Assembly: GCA_001692895.1 (NCBI GenBank) | Contig: KV748210.1 | Span: 806,001-870,000, forward strand | Source: Cenococcum geophilum 1.58 | Lineage: Eukaryota > Ascomycota > Dothideomycetes > Gloniales > Gloniaceae | Direction: 5' to 3' | DNA length: 64,000 nt | In this document: one piece after another, positions 23,071-34,159 of the stretch | How the letters are laid out: the number at the start of each line of letters is the position of its first letter | Numbering within the stretch: position 1 is the first letter of the stretch | Translations under genes and position numbers: made by a program | The notes under the pieces: generated by a model | What the model was told of the DNA's origin: nothing | Seen by the model: only the letters and a program-made list of their open reading frames with translations | Database searches by the model: none

Positions 23071-24309
23071 ATAATTACCTACGGCTATAATATTTCTTTT
23101 AGCATTTTAATAAGATGAGGTGTAAGGGGATTTGTTATAATAGTAAAAGGATATAAGTTATTATAAAATCCTCTTATAACGCGCCGTATCCCTACTATAA
23201 TAACCCTGTAGAAAAATGCCCCTAGTAAGAAACTATCTTTTACCTTTTAAAGAGTTTCTAAATAGCTGTGGTGGCAAGGGTAGGGTTGCTTGTTACTCCC
23301 TAAGGAACTACTAACGCGATCTTATACGCCTTGTTATCTAAAGAATGAATTAGGTGGATCAGATAGATTAGGTTAGTTAGGTGGGTTAGGTAGGCTTTTT
23401 TAAACGGCTCTTTAACGACCTAGTAGCTTAATAAAGGTAATAGATAATTCTAAACTAGGTATGTACCCTTATATATACGTCTTTTTTAGGAGTAAAAGGT
23501 GAACCTGGTTACATTTATATATTCCTTTAATCGCCTTAGTACTATAAGCTTTGTTTAATTCTTTTTCCTTATATATCTTATTTTTTTGTATTATAGCGTC
23601 GGCCTTTACCCTTAAATTGGATAGTATGTTAGTTAGACATAAACGCACCTAGACATACTCCTATAGAAAAGTACCTACGAATAGCAAATTTCTAGGTCGT
23701 GTATATAAAACTAAAATAAAGACCGCTAGAAAGATATCCTTTTAAGGTGATATCCAATATTTATCTTAATTTTCGATTTTTTAATTATGGGTAGATGTCG
23801 CATTTAATGTTGAGTTATTGGATCAATATATTAAAAAAACTCTTTTTGCTAACTTAACTTTAGCGAGCGCTATATCTATTTAGTAGTAGCAGGTTATTAA
23901 TCTAACTAACGATACTAAGTATTGCGCTATTTGTATAAATATTCTTAGTAAAGGGGAGAACGATAGCGCGCGTATGTTTGTTTTGGAACGCTACTACTAT
24001 ATAAGTAACTCCTTAGAGCTAATGACCATTTCAATAGACTAGCTAATTTATTACAGATTGTCTATGGTGAATATATTCTTAGTAGTGGCCTAGAAGCCAA
24101 GGATGAGTTAGGGATAATAGTTAAATAGTTTAACTGCCCTTACTGGGATTATTCCTACTAAGGAGTGCAGAATGCACCTAAGATTTTTAGAATTGACTGT
24201 TTAATCTACTAGAGAAGAGCTAATAATGCTATTTATTAAATTCTTACCCCTTGCGGTAAGTTCCTATATATATTTAGATGATTTTAAGAAAAGTCTAACT
24301 ATTACAGGC
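23071..24309. other. unassigned stretch with one G/T-rich minisatellite
   Basis: No frame can be followed. A gaattaggtggatcagatag...aggtgggttaggtagg patch lies at 23,346-23,397, related to patches near 46.8, 52.2 and 58.6 kb. Confidence 0.35.
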
Positions 24310-24654
24310 TATTTATTCTACTATAACTATATTATAAAGTGGAACAGCTTTAAATATAGTAGTCATTGCCTATATTGCAGAAAACGCTTTAGTAAAGGCC
24401 TTAGCACGTTTTGAAAATTCAAAACAGTTTAGCATAGTGTCCTTTGTTAAATATGTTTATAAGTTATTATATCTAGACTTGCAATATATACTTTCCTAAA
24501 ATACTCCCTTTAGGGAAGTTAACTTGGGTTCTAAAAGGGTGTAGTAAGATATTAATAAACCTTTAAAGGTAAGATAGGGAGATTTAATAGTATATAGAAC
24601 TTATTATACCTAATGCGAGGTTAAGAATACAAGTTCGTCCTAACCTACTTATTA
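24310..24654 (+). pseudogene. weak eroded coding fragment
   Basis: The plus frame reads SLPILQKTL, HVLKIQNSLA, CNIYFPKILPLGKLTWVLKG, CSKILINL and YIELIIPNARLRIQVRPNL with TAA/TAG stops. Residue use looks protein-like. No family is recognised and both ends are uncertain. Confidence 0.25.
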
Positions 24655-25082
24655 ATTTGGTCATTTAGCCCTACCTTATTATCTCTACCGCTTTTTACCC
24701 TGGTTACCTTATTGTACTAGTCTCCTATAATATACACTCTTTCCATTTTATTAGCGCTTATAATCCCCTCATTTTTGTGCTTATAAGCTTATTACGGATT
24801 GGTTAAATTTTCCTACAGACTTAGGCATAGTTTATATAATACGCCGTTAATTTAAAATATCTCTAATAGTCAAAAGGCGGTTCCCTTTTTTATACCCTAA
24901 TATAAAGTAGATTTTTAGCTGTATATACTATATATATCTCTAATTAAAATGCGGGTTACTACCTAGCCACTAGAGCGTAGGTGTACCCTTTAGTAATAGG
25001 TGTCTATAATATACCGCATATATAGCGGGGTGTAGTAAGACCGGATTGGATAATGCGAGTTTATATATATTTAATTAGGGCT

Positions 25083-25087
25083 AAAAG
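25083..25087. repeat. target-site duplication, left (AAAAG)
   Basis: These five bases precede the 5' LTR. They match GAAAG at 30,985-30,989 except for one G/A transition, as expected after RIP. Five-base duplications are usual for copia-type integration. Confidence 0.65.
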
Positions 25088-25273
25088 TGTTAGATAATCT
25101 GTATTCTCTGGAGGCGTAGACCGTGCACGAGTCACGAGCACGAGTCACGTGTAGTGTAAACCTCTTTATCTAAGCCCGAGGGCCCTAGGTCTAAGGTTAA
25201 TTAACCTTAAAATAAGATCATTAATTAATTAACCTATTTTATTAATAAACAGCTTAATATAAGCTTCGTGACA
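25088..25273 (+). repeat. copia 5' LTR, 186 bp
   Basis: Starts tgttagataatctg and ends gcttcgtgaca. Against the 3' LTR I count about 19 differences, all transitions, plus a 2-bp gap near the start. At about 14 of them this copy has T or A where the 3' LTR has C or G, mostly CpA changed to TpA. Confidence 0.9.
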
Positions 25274-25284
25274 GTTATAAGCCT
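25274..25284 (+). other. primer-binding site, initiator tRNA-Met anticodon arm
   Basis: GTTATAAGCC directly follows the LTR. It is complementary, with one G-to-A type mismatch, to about nucleotides 39 to 30 of eukaryotic initiator tRNA-Met (anticodon CAU). Drosophila copia and yeast Ty5 are known to prime with the 5' half of this tRNA cleaved in the anticodon arm. A match starting here rather than at the tRNA 3' end implies the same half-tRNA priming. Confidence 0.65.
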
Positions 25285-25322
25285 GGTCTGCTAAGATAAG
25301 AAGCTATTTAGCTATTATTTAA

Positions 25323-25715
25323 TTATTTAAAGAAATTCTACCTTATCGTTAGACTCTAATACCTTATTATTAAGACGCAGACTCTAATAGAAATTCTACC
25401 TTAATTGTTACAGGATAAGATTCCACGAGATTCTATGAGATTTGACCTTATTATCACAGGACGATTCTAATGAGAGATTTAACCTCATTGTTAAAGGACG
25501 ATCTTAACGAGAGATTCGACCTTATTGTTAAAGGACGATCCTGACACGAGATTCTACGAGATTCTACGAGATTCCATCTTAATTGTCATAGGACGATCCT
25601 GACGATAGGACGATCCTAACGATAGGACGATCCTAATGACAGGACGATCCTAATAATAGGACGATCCTGATAATAAGGATGATCCTAATGATAAGGACGA
25701 TCCTAACAATAAAAT
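25323..25715 (+). repeat. tandem repeats in copia leader
   Basis: Two overlapping arrays are seen. The first has units of roughly 35-40 bp built from gagattc, gaccttattgttaaagg and acgatcc. The second, at about 25,590-25,715, has a 16-17-bp unit resembling gataggacgatcctaa repeated seven or so times with transitions. They lie between the primer site and Gag and may belong to the packaging or leader region. Confidence 0.7.
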
Positions 25716-25778
25716 ACTATCTTAATTCCTCCTTTACCCATTAGTTAAATAACTCTACTAATGTTGAGTTTATTGACT

Positions 25779-28700
25779 ATGATCATCCTTAATAAGTTAG
25801 AAGACTAGGAGTAATAGATCTGGCAACTATAAGCCCTTATAGATTAGCAAATTTGGGCCTATATTGACCCAGCTATAGAAGCACCTTAAGAAGGTCTACT
25901 TAAAAAACCACCTCTTCTAAAGGTTATAGACTTTAATAAGAATGCGACCTTATATGCATAGCTCTTAATAAATTAATAAAGAGCGTACAAGAACAGCAGA
26001 CAATACTATGACTAAGATATAAAGTACTTCCTAAAATAGGAAGAGTATCTGCAACAGATACGCACCTAAATCACGTCTATAGTATTAATTCAAAAGAAGC
26101 TACTGCTTGACCCTTCCTTGACCGTTAAAGAATGGCTATCTTAGTTAAAGGAGAACACAAAACCTACCTCATTATTTATTAGGAAGAAGGTATAATACCA
26201 GTATATAGAAGCCCTTAAGGGGTTTAAACAGTTGTTAAAATTGAACTAATAGCTAGATTAATGGGAATATATAATAGTACTAGGAGAGAAGTATAAGATC
26301 CCTTAAATATCAGAAGGAATCTAGCTTTAAGATTTAGCAGACATTATTTAACCTTTTAGCGACGCCTATTATATAAAGTATACTACCAAGTTAAATAACC
26401 CTTAGAAGTTAAGATCTTCTAAATACCGCAGAGTAGTAAAGGAGCTGCAAGAAGGACTTATAAGACTCTTAAAGAAAGCCAATGCTACTATAAGGGGGAG
26501 TACCTTTAATACAGACTTCGCAGAGTAAGCTATTAAGGATTACTTTAATACTACTAAAGGCTTATAAAGAAAGACCTTGGTATGCACTAGTCGCTTAAAA
26601 AGAGCTAGGTTACTAGTTAAAGAGACGTTCTAAAAGAAACCTATACCTAAGTGCTTAGCGTGCGAAAGACAAGGACATTTACTTTAGGACTATTAGTGTT
26701 TATTTAAAGAGAAGAGACCTATAGGAGTTACGATTAGAGAGAATCGCATTAATAGGGTACTAAAGAAGGTATAAGGGAATAAGGATCTTACTAACCAAGT
26801 TACAAAGATTAGACTTAAAGAATAAGAAGATAAGGCTTAATAATAATAGGATAAAAAGAGTTATAAGACAGTTAAGATTAAGGGAGAAGCTAATGCAATA
26901 TTTCTAGAATTATATTACACTAGTTAACTCTATCTACTAAAGCTATTAATTATCCTTAACTTAGGAACTACTCTCTATATCTTTAATAATCTCTCTTATT
27001 TCTATAACTTAAGAAAAGCTTTAAAATATAAATATGTTATCACCGGCAGCTTATAAGTGCCTATACTAGGCTACGGCAATGTTACCGTCTAAGTTATAAA
27101 ACCAGATAAGAGTAAGGGAACCCTACGTCTTAAGGACGTTGCCTTTTATATAGACTTCAATATAAATCTAGTGTCGTTCCGTCTACTTCGAAAATAAGGG
27201 TACTATTAGGACAATAAAGGAGACAACAATCTTCTTGTTTGAAAGGATAATACAATCCTATATTAAATAGAAGAACATCACGGATAATAGACTATCGAAT
27301 ACGTCCAATTAGGAAACTTAAAATCCGCATTTAATATCAGCCGTTTAACGCGCCGTCGACAGAAGTAGATATCGTTAAGAGACGCTCGTCCAGATTTGAA
27401 AGGTAATGTACGTTTATAGCATCTGCGTCTAGGATATCTAGGACCTATAAGCCTTTATCATTTAGGTATCAACGCCCTAGAAGTCAAGCTTTAAGGCCCT
27501 AAGACAACGAAATATTAACATTACAGTCTCGCCAAAATTAAGCGTTAGGTCTTAAGAAGGTTCTTAAAACAGAATATTAATAAACCTTATTTTAACCTCT
27601 ATATTAACTAAACTAACCTTAAGGAAGCGCATGCTGGATTTATACGAGTTATGCTTATCTATAATACCTTCTTAGGAAGAACCTTTCCGTATTTTATAAC
27701 GACGCATAGTAAGGAGAAGGAGACACTATAAGTACTTAAAGACTTCATCTAATGGATTCGTCTGAGGTATAACCTTAAAGTTAACACTATTAGATTAGAT
27801 AACGAGCTAGGAAGAAGGAGAACCCTTAAATAGCTATAGACCCAAGGGATTATATTTAAGCCTTCAGCGCTATATACCTAAATATAAAACGGTACCGCCG
27901 AATGCTTAGGGGGTGTAATTATTAAGAGAGCATAAGTAATAAGAATTGCTGCTAATCTACCATACGACCTATGGAACGAGATAGTTAACTATACAGTCTA
28001 CCTTTAAGATCGAACGCCACGGGAAAGTAATGGTTGGAAATCGCTATATAAGAGGTTCTATACCTTCCTAGCTAATAGGAGATTAAAAAAGCCGCAACTA
28101 GCGCACCTAAAAGCCTATAGCTATAGGGCGTACGCGATGACGTCGGACGCCTAGCTAAAGAAGAAAAGGCTAAGCAAGCTAGATCCGCGAGCCCATATCG
28201 GCTACCTCGTTGGCTATAACTCTACTAATATCTACAGGATCTAGATCCCCTATAAAGGTATCGTTATCTCTACTAGGGACGTTATTTTTAATGAAAAGAT
28301 GTTCTTTGACGGCAAGCGAATAGATATCTTAAAGGATCTATACGCTAAATTAGAAACGCTAATTAAGAAGATTTAACTTCCTAATAGCCTAACTAAGAAT
28401 AAGGTTCTTCTGGAAGACAATAAAGAAGTATTTAAACCGTTAATTTAAGAGAAAGACGACAACGTTAATAAGCTAGTTTAAACCTTTAATAAGTTAGCAG
28501 ATCTTAAGCTTGCAAGAGCTCTTAAAGATACATATTGTACGCTACCTCCAATAGAAGAAGACGAAGAATCTCCATGTGCCTTTTATGTCGAGTATTCTAT
28601 AAAGTTAGATATACAAGATACTGATTAAGATGTCGCTTATTAAGCAGGAGATGCGTTTAACACTTAGGGGGTGCTTAATAACTTAGTTAAAGACTTATTT

Positions 28701-30629
28701 AAGGAAGCCGGCGATTATAGGTTCGAAGACTTTATTACCAAAAGGATTACTTCAGCCTATTACGGCGCCTTCTTAGCAGGAAGGAAGTTTAACCTTAATA
28801 GTTAACTTAACGATAGTAAGCTAAAATTAGGCAGAATACGTGATGTTAGATTATATAGGAAGAACTTACCTCCGCTACCTTAGTTAATCCGCGACCTTAA
28901 TATGTATCCTTTTCAAGATTAGTTCTAAAAAGCTTAGTGAGCTTATCTCTAATCTTATTATCAAATAAGGTCGTTTTAAGAAATAGATAAGAAGCACGCA
29001 AAGGGATAGCAGGTCCTTAGCTTAATGTAGGTATTTGTCTATAAGACGGACAAGTATAGATTTCTCTAGAAATATAAGGCACGCTTAGTAGTCTGCGGAA
29101 ATTAATAGGCCTTAGGAGACCTACCTATAAGAGCTACTATATTAGCTAGTACGACCTTCTAAACCCTTATAGCGATCACCGCAAAATTTAACCTAGAGAC
29201 GACATAGATAGATGCAGTTAATGCGTTTGTCTATTACGATCTCAATAAGGTTATCTACATAAAGCTACTGCTAGGGTTTAATAAAGGAAAAACAGACAAA
29301 GTACTGCGCTTAAGAAAAGCCCTATACGGACTATAATAATCACCACTATTATAGCAGAAGAATCTCACGAGCTTATTAAACAAATTGGGTTTTAAAGAGG
29401 TACCTTAGGAGCCGTATGTTATGCTAAAAGGTAAAATAGTCGTCTTCTTCTATATTAATAATATTATCTTCTGCTACTAAAAGATAAATAAGAAGAAAGC
29501 TTAAGAAGTAATTAAGGAGCTAAGTAAGGAATACCAGATAAGTACCCTTAGCGAGCTAAAATAGTTCCTAGGAATCCACGTGCTATATAATTATAGCTAG
29601 AGGCTCCTATAGCTATCCCAGGAAGCCTATATAGAGAAGATAGCTAATTAGTATAAGATAGATCTTAAAGGGCGTCTTCTAGATACTCCTATAGCAGAAT
29701 TAGAACTCCTCCCTACTAATTACTAATTAATCCGTCCGACGCGTCCGTCCCCTAATACAGACCTATTAGTCCGTCCTATATCCCTACCAGCCTCTACAAT
29801 ACTATATTAGAGAAAATTAGGTTTAGTACTCTATATAGCCACTATAACGCGTCCGGATATTACCTTTGTAGTATTATAGCTGGTAAGGTTTAATTAAAAC
29901 CTAAGCTAAGAGCATTATTAAGCGGCAGACAGAGTTATCTAGTACCTATATAGCACGAGAAGCAGAGTAATCTGCTATAAAGGAGATAAGGAAGGAATGA
30001 ACGGTAGAGGGAAAGACAAAGGAATACGCGATAAAGGACGAGATAACGAAAAAGACGGTGCGTAATCATTTATCTATACTAGCGACGCATTATTTGCGGA
30101 CAACTCCGTTAATAGAAAGAGCTCGTAAGGATATATTATAAAGCTATTTAGGGGGCCGATTGCCTGGAGAGTAAATAAGTAGGGTATGGTTATAACGTCA
30201 AGCATAGAAGCCGAGTTATTAGCCCTATTACAGACAATAAAGGAAGCTATCTTTATTAGCAGGCTATTTAAAGTAATAACGCTACGCCTAAATAAGCCCT
30301 TAATTATTAAATGCGATAATACCTAGACGCTCTAACTGATTATAGAAGATATAGCAAAGCTAATTATAAAGCTCTAATACGTTAACATCTATTAATACTA
30401 GCTACGTTAGGAATACGTAATAAGATAAGTATAATTTTAATAGATAGTAATAAAGGAGATAATCGCTAATAGACTTATAAAGGCCCTGCCTAAGCAGAGG
30501 TTTTAAAGCTTCGTTAATATGATCGGAATAGTGGATATTAAGGAGCGGCTGAATAAGGAAAAGTAACTAGAGGACCTAAGGGACAGTATTAGAGTAAGAC
30601 GGAAGGATTTAGATAAGATTACAGTTTAA
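25779..30629 (+). pseudogene. copia Gag-Pol polyprotein, stop-riddled
   Basis: One frame of 1,617 codons runs from ATG 25,779 (an alternative in-frame ATG is at 25,761) to TAA 30,627 with no shift. The Gag part (to about 26,950) ends with a zinc knuckle CLACERQGHL (26,652) whose later Cys is lost, and holds about 27 stops. The protease motif is LNLGTTLYIF with catalytic Asp changed to Asn (26,958). The integrase has an HLRLGYLGP zinc region (27,420), IRLDNE (Asp 27,798) and NGTAE (Glu 27,900). The reverse transcriptase YVDD box is now YINN (29,451-29,462). RNase H shows YTSDALFADN and SIEAELLAL. It would make all enzymes for copy-and-paste transposition; in this state it makes none. Confidence 0.9.
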
Positions 30630-30660
30630 TTAACGCATTAATGAGCACGAGAAGGGTTAC

Positions 30661-30756
30661 TAAGGCGCTAGCCGTAAGCGAGCTAATAGCGATTTTCTAT
30701 CCTAGAGATGGAAAATCCTAATTAGTTGGCAGAAGTTGGCAGAATTTAGCAGGAAG
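30661..30756 (+). repeat. dispersed repeat, copy 3, inside copia 3' part
   Basis: The modules cgagctaatagcgatttt, tggaaaatcctaatt and ttggcagaagttggcagaat lie between the Gag-Pol stop and the 3' LTR. They match 19,763-19,885 and, for the last module, 13,079-13,115. Either the copia element picked up this piece or the other two sites hold fragments of related elements. Confidence 0.5.
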
Positions 30757-30796
30757 ATGGTTAGCTTTAACCTTAAAGAGCTCGAAGCTAAGGGGG

Positions 30797-30984
30797 TGTA
30801 TTAGATAATCTATATTCTCTAAAGGCGTAGACCGTGCACAAGTCACAAGCACGAGTCACGTGCAGTGTAAACCTCTTTATCTAAGCCCGAGGGCCCTAGG
30901 TCCAAGGTCAATCAACCTTAAGACAAGATCATCAATCAATCAACCCATTTTATCAATAAACAGCTCAATACGAGCTTCGTGACA
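30797..30984 (+). repeat. copia 3' LTR, 188 bp
   Basis: Begins after the purine tract aagctaaggggg and ends gcttcgtgaca, followed by the target duplication GAAAG (30,985-30,989). It keeps CpA runs (caatcaatcaa) that are TpA in the 5' LTR, but has about five G-to-A changes of its own. Confidence 0.9.
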
Positions 30985-31310
30985 GAAAGTAAGTACAAAT
31001 ATCCGATAAGTTTCCTTCCTTTTGCCTACTATCTTATTAATCCTCTTTCCAACTCCTCCCACCTCTAGCTTAAAGCGTTTACGTCTACTACTATATACCT
31101 ACTATATCTTTTAGTACCCCTAATTAAATCTCTATAGAGAATCTTAACCAGAGTTAGGACTTTAGTTGGGATTTCTTTATTTAAATTCTCTTTAAAGCTA
31201 TAACGGTAAACGGAACTCGCTAATCTAATCTAAGGTATATATTAGTTATATAGGGTGACTTACCAATAACGACTACTTGAGTAGGGTTATAGTGATATTA
31301 GGTGATAAAT

Positions 31311-31393
31311 CTTATTTAATTAGAATAAGGAAGGGCGAGGAGCTTAAGACTCCTCGCTACGCTAGTGCCGCGGCGTTATATAATAACCGCTTG
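31311..31393. repeat. dispersed repeat with hairpin, copy B
   Basis: The hairpin cgaggagcttaagactcctcg (7-bp perfect arms, 31,336-31,356) is followed by acgctagtgccgcgg. It matches 17,255-17,345 in the same orientation. It lies 330 bp downstream of the copia insertion. Confidence 0.55.
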
Positions 31394-31736
31394 CCTTATT
31401 CCCGACAGTATAGCTAATATTTTATATTTAGGTTCCTTTAAGGCAATGCCTAACTTATCTTATAAATAGTAAGAAAAGTTAGGTAATTTCTAGAAAAGAC
31501 TGTCCTTAGTACGGTACTCTAGTAAACTGTTTAGACTATTTAGTAAGCACCCTTTCCCGGCAATTTCTGTACGAGTTGGCTAATAGATAAAGTACCTCAA
31601 ATATAGGAGATTAGGCAATTTGTATACATTAAAGGCTTTAAACCTATAGGAGAAATATATTACTGCCAATTACATATAAGAAATATGCAGGACTTAGTTG
31701 TTTACTATTTATTAACCCTTAATATTATTGCTAACC

Positions 31737-32690
31737 CGTAATTTTGTTCCCGAAACTCTTACCTAGTTACTCTACTATAGTTAGAACTATGAAACCGTCT
31801 CCCCCTATTTTAGCTCCACCACTCTTCTATACGGCTTCATTTCTAGTAAATAGCGAGAAATCTTTGTTTAGCAAGCTCGCTGTCTCCCTACCCTCCTACA
31901 CGTCTGCATCCTTAGTAGATAGATACTAATCTTCCTTTAGGAAATCTACTTTCTTTAAACCTTAAAACCACTCGGCTTTAGAAATAGAATAGTTAATAAA
32001 ATGAAGATTGTCTCTTTTCTTGTCTAGGAAGAAATTAAGAATATAAGTCTCTAGAAGGCTAGAGAAAGCTTTAAGCACGCTAGAGAAAGGCTCCCCGTCT
32101 TTACTAACTATAACCCTACTATCTATATTTGCTATTAACTAAAGTTCTTAAATAATATTCGGGCCAAAGCAATGTGCATTAGTGTCATTTCTACCCTTTA
32201 GAGAATCTTTGGCAATTTTTTTAACCTCCTCTATAAGAGCCTTTACGCCCTATACCTCCAAATATATTTTAAGCTTCTTAAGAGTGGAGTCCCTTTCCTT
32301 TCTAGTTTTTTTAGGTCCCTTTAAAAGAGTCTCTACCTCGAGCCTGGGACTATTCGTAAATAGGTACTTAGTTATATACTTAGCAACCTCCCAAAGTAGT
32401 ATGACCTCGCTTTTTTTATAGATGCCGATCTCCTATAATAGTTTTTGCTATATAAATATGGCCGGTTTCCATAGTTCCTAGGTTTTATCCTTAAATTCTA
32501 GACTATCGCTATCCTAAAGAGGATAAAGAGGAGGAGGAGGAGGAGGAAAAGGAGGCGAAGGAGGCGGAGGAGGCGGAGGCGGAGGCGGCGGTAGTAGTGG
32601 TAATGGCTGCAATAGAAGAGTTATAATAGCTGCTTTAGGAAGAGGGTTAAAGGAGATGCTAATGATTTAGAAAGAGGATTGAAGGTAATT
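31737..32690 (-). pseudogene. eroded protein with polyproline N-terminus
   Basis: The minus frame begins in a Pro-rich tract (about 20 Pro in 26 codons from the GGA/GGC repeat at 32,521-32,592), preceded by ISFNPLPKAAIITLLLQPLP. It continues EVILLWEVAKYITKYLF, TNSPRLEVETLLKGPKKTRK, ERDSTLKKLKIYLEV, GVKALIEEVKKIAKDSLKG, NDTNAHCFGPNII, RVIVSKDGEPFSSVLKAF and SSLLETYILNFFLDKKRDN, then fades to a TAG near 31,737. About 15 stops, all TAA/TAG. Proline runs suggest an SH3/WW or profilin ligand, and the rest is helical and Lys-rich. The family is unknown. Plus-strand open frames here are its mirror image. Confidence 0.5.
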
Positions 32691-33307
32691 CTAATAAGAA
32701 GATGGACTAATCTAGGATATCTAGGCTAATTTATAGATAGGTTATCTAATATCTCTGCGAAAAAGAGGGGCGTGTAATGTAGTGAGATTATTGTAACGCT
32801 GTTTGTGGCGTTTTATAGAAGACTTATCTTAGAAGCTAAGTTATAGATACAGCTTATAAACTATAACAACTTCCCAAAAATATAAGGATACTCTACTACC
32901 CAATTTCCAATAGGGAGTTTAGCCGGTCATAGGCATGCATATATATACACTAGTAGAAAATGTATAAAAGGTTATATACCTAAAAGTCTGTAGAACTTAG
33001 AGCGTATATAATATAGATAAGGTCCCTATAGGGGTATATATCACTTCGCTCTCTAACTATACTTTAGGCGTTAAGAAATATAGGGACGCTATTAGTATTG
33101 CGGGTAGTGAAGATAGGCAAAGGTTGAAGTTTTATTACTATAGGCGTTAAATAATAAACTTTGTTTATAGATATTACATTCTAGGGAAGAATAAGATTTA
33201 TTTCTTAATAAGTATAAAAATAGGGTGGGGAAATAGCTTGCTAATCCGAGTACTTAGTTCTTAAGATTTAAGGCTAGTCACTATTTAGAGCTTTAGGTCT
33301 CCTAAGC
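32691..33307. other. unassigned RIP-eroded stretch
   Basis: No frame could be followed on either strand. The sequence includes ctctctaactatactttagg and other T-rich runs. It may hold the promoter side of the minus-strand remnant ending at 32,690. Confidence 0.3.
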
Positions 33308-33530
33308 ATATAAAAGGGTAAATATAAGAAATCTAAGTCCTAAGCGCCGCCGCAGCTTTAGGCCTAATGAAGTACCTAGTTATTAAGATTCCAAAACCTA
33401 CCTATATACTAGTCTAAATAAAAGGGTATAAATAAGTACTTAAAGCCCCAATCGCCGCCGCAGCTATAGGCCTACTAAAGTGCCTGGCTGTTAAGGTTCT
33501 AAAACCTATATATATACCAGTCCAAACCGC
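33308..33530 (+). repeat. two-unit tandem repeat, about 110 bp each
   Basis: Both units carry aaaagggta, then cgccgccgcag, aggccta, aagt-cctgg/agtt and aaaacctatatatac-agtc. They differ mostly by transitions. The second unit is less eroded (gtgcctggctgttaagg). Function unknown. Confidence 0.6.
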
Positions 33531-34127
33531 ACCGCGAACTACTTTTATAAAATCTTGGTCAAGCTTTATTATACGCTTCCCTAAACCATCCAGAGCTAAT
33601 CTTTTATCCTATATATGCAGAATACGATTAGACTAGCTCTTACACTAGACCTAGCGTCTATTATGCTTAAATTGTACCAGGATCTTAGTACCATAGTTAC
33701 TCGTCCAGCGGAGATAGTCTAAATGTTAAGTTGTATAACTTCTGAGCTTAGAGTATGGGCTAAAATAAGCACCAATTATCTTAACAACCTATAACTTCGT
33801 TAATTTCGCTTAGTAATTATATGGATAATAGCCTTACTTTAACTTTTCCTAGCTCCGGCTCTAAAAACTCTTTAAATTTGTATAAAGAAGCCCTGTCTAC
33901 CTTAAAAATATTCTCTTTGTCTTTAGGGACCTAACCGCCCAAAAACACCATATTGGTTATTTACTCTATAATATACTCTAGTAGAGATAGAATGTACACG
34001 TTTAGGAGAAGTCCTTTAGTTGTATTTATGTGCACCTCTAGCCGCCAGGGTACAATTCTCTATATCCTCCCCTTGCGACGTAGCGAGGTAGAAAGTTAAC
34101 TTAGTTAAGAGCGAAGGCGCCACTAAA

Positions 34128-34159
34128 AGCGCTAATATAGCTATGGCTATATTAGCGCT
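34128..34159. repeat. perfect 14-bp palindrome in direct repeat
   Basis: AGCGCTAATATAGC and its exact complement are separated by TATG. The counterpart at 38,778-38,809 has a TATA loop and one mismatch. The stem has survived RIP almost unchanged in both copies. Confidence 0.65.

Larger units (their letters stand above)
25088..30984 (+). mobile_element. complete Ty1/copia LTR retrotransposon, RIP-inactivated
   Basis: The order is 5' LTR (25,088-25,273), primer site, leader with tandem repeats, one Gag-Pol frame (25,779-30,629), a short 3' untranslated part, a polypurine tract ending near 30,796, and the 3' LTR (30,797-30,984). LTRs begin TGT and end ACA. Integrase precedes reverse transcriptase, the copia (Pseudoviridae) order. 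The insert is flanked by AAAAG/GAAAG. No frameshift is visible over 4.85 kb, so structure is complete and only point mutation has killed it. It sits in older, more eroded DNA and is structurally the best-kept element of the window. Confidence 0.92.

Noticed and set aside
23346-23397. Telomeric repeat tract
   Set aside because: The motif resembles GGTTAGGTGG but has no regular TTAGGG unit and is internal.
25590-25715. Possible CRISPR array
   Set aside because: Units are 16-17 bp with no unique spacers, lie in a retrotransposon leader, and the DNA is fungal.
31744-32421. Two plus-strand open frames (31,744-31,929 and 32,182-32,421)
   Set aside because: Both are antisense to the minus-strand remnant with a polyproline start, which has coherent charged, helical sequence.
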